Positions 49,330 through 49,558 of a stretch of DNA of 49,558 bases are shown here, piece after piece. Source of the stretch: an uncultured Ruminococcus sp. (GTDB lineage: Bacteria; Bacillota; Clostridia; Lachnospirales; Lachnospiraceae). Made by a program: the position numbers and the translations under genes. Below the pieces are notes generated by a model that saw nothing but the letters and a program-made list of their open reading frames with translations, was not told the DNA's origin and searched no databases. Numbering within the stretch: position 1 is the stretch's first letter; every line of letters starts with the position of its first letter. The stretch lies in NCBI GenBank assembly GCA_900541505.1, contig UQKK01000027.1, forward strand, positions 1 through 49,558, in the 5' to 3' direction.

Positions 49330-49558
49330 ATTTTCAAACTCCTCCTTATCCTTGTTCCATTGCTGTAAAGCCTCCCCCTGCTGGGCTTCTGCCCCTAATA
49401 GATACAGGGATTTCCCGACGATATAAATGGAACTTCTTTACTCCGCTGCATATACATAGTTTAACAGCGCTCCACCATAAATTACGATTTAACTATCTAA
49501 TCTTCAAAAACCATTGATTTTTCAAGGCTTCACGCCTGTTTTCCGTTCAAACCTTATC

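Noticed and set aside
1..49558. Prophage, insertion sequence or integrative element
   Set aside because: No integrase, transposase, terminal inverted repeats or phage structural genes seen; acquired segments are small cassettes only.

Overview
The window reads as chromosomal DNA of an anaerobic gut-type Clostridia, most likely Lachnospiraceae. This is inference from gene content, with no database search: type III glutamine synthetase, a glycyl-radical hydroxyproline dehydratase with its activase, anaerobic class III ribonucleotide reductase, a group II ECF energising module, a PucR-type regulator, and AGGAGG-type ribosome sites throughout. Most genes are about 45-52% GC. A few AT-rich islands look acquired: the MATE/TetR pair, the XRE plus broken toxin-antitoxin remnant, and the AbiE module. 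I see no IS element, prophage, rRNA or CRISPR array. There is one tRNA, Glu with anticodon CTC.

Layout. 0.1-1.2 kb: LacI-family regulator. 1.2-2.5 kb (minus): J-domain/TPR/Cys-rich protein and a membrane zinc-ribbon protein. 2.6-6.9 kb (minus): ABC-2 exporter operon (ATPase, permease, GldG-like protein, DUF4340-like protein). 7.1-13.6 kb (minus): EamA permease, uncharacterised ABC-class ATPase (COG3044 type), SbcD and SbcC, tightly packed. 13.8-15.9 kb (minus): MATE exporter and TetR regulator with matching operators. 16-21.1 kb (minus): aspartase, type III glutamine synthetase behind a structured attenuator-like leader, and class II fructose-bisphosphate aldolase. 21.4-24.4 kb: TetR regulator, radical SAM/SPASM enzyme, AIM24-family protein. 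24.6-25.4 kb: small XRE regulator, decayed Phd/VapC pair, tRNA-Glu. 25.7-36.1 kb (plus): D-2-hydroxyacid dehydrogenase, two EamA permeases, an unknown protein, cyclophilin, EcfA1-EcfA2-EcfT-TruA, an MsmX-type sugar ATPase, a PucR-type regulator and a membrane protein. 36.4-37.9 kb: AbiEi/AbiEii. 38-42.9 kb: NrdD (with a fused C-terminal redoxin domain) and TrxB, a DinJ/YafQ module, and NrdG. 43-47.6 kb (minus): HypE, HypD, acylphosphatase and ProC. 47.7-49.3 kb (minus): GH13 alpha-glucosidase.

How the genes work together. HypD dehydrates trans-4-hydroxy-L-proline to pyrroline-5-carboxylate, HypE installs its glycyl radical, and ProC reduces the product to proline. HypD residues line up with the published enzyme at a constant +1 offset as I remember the numbering. 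NrdD, NrdG and TrxB form an anaerobic dNTP module under a pair of NrdR boxes 32 bp apart. AspA and GlnN handle aspartate/fumarate/ammonia and nitrogen assimilation. The TetR/MATE pair shares a near-identical 17-bp operator at both promoters.

Items most worth a second look: two families of degenerate tandem repeats that repeat Shine-Dalgarno-like words between genes of the hyp/nrdG cluster; the glnN leader; the NrdD-redoxin fusion; the unknown ATPase coupled to SbcCD; and the toxin-antitoxin cassette lying between nrdG and nrdD.
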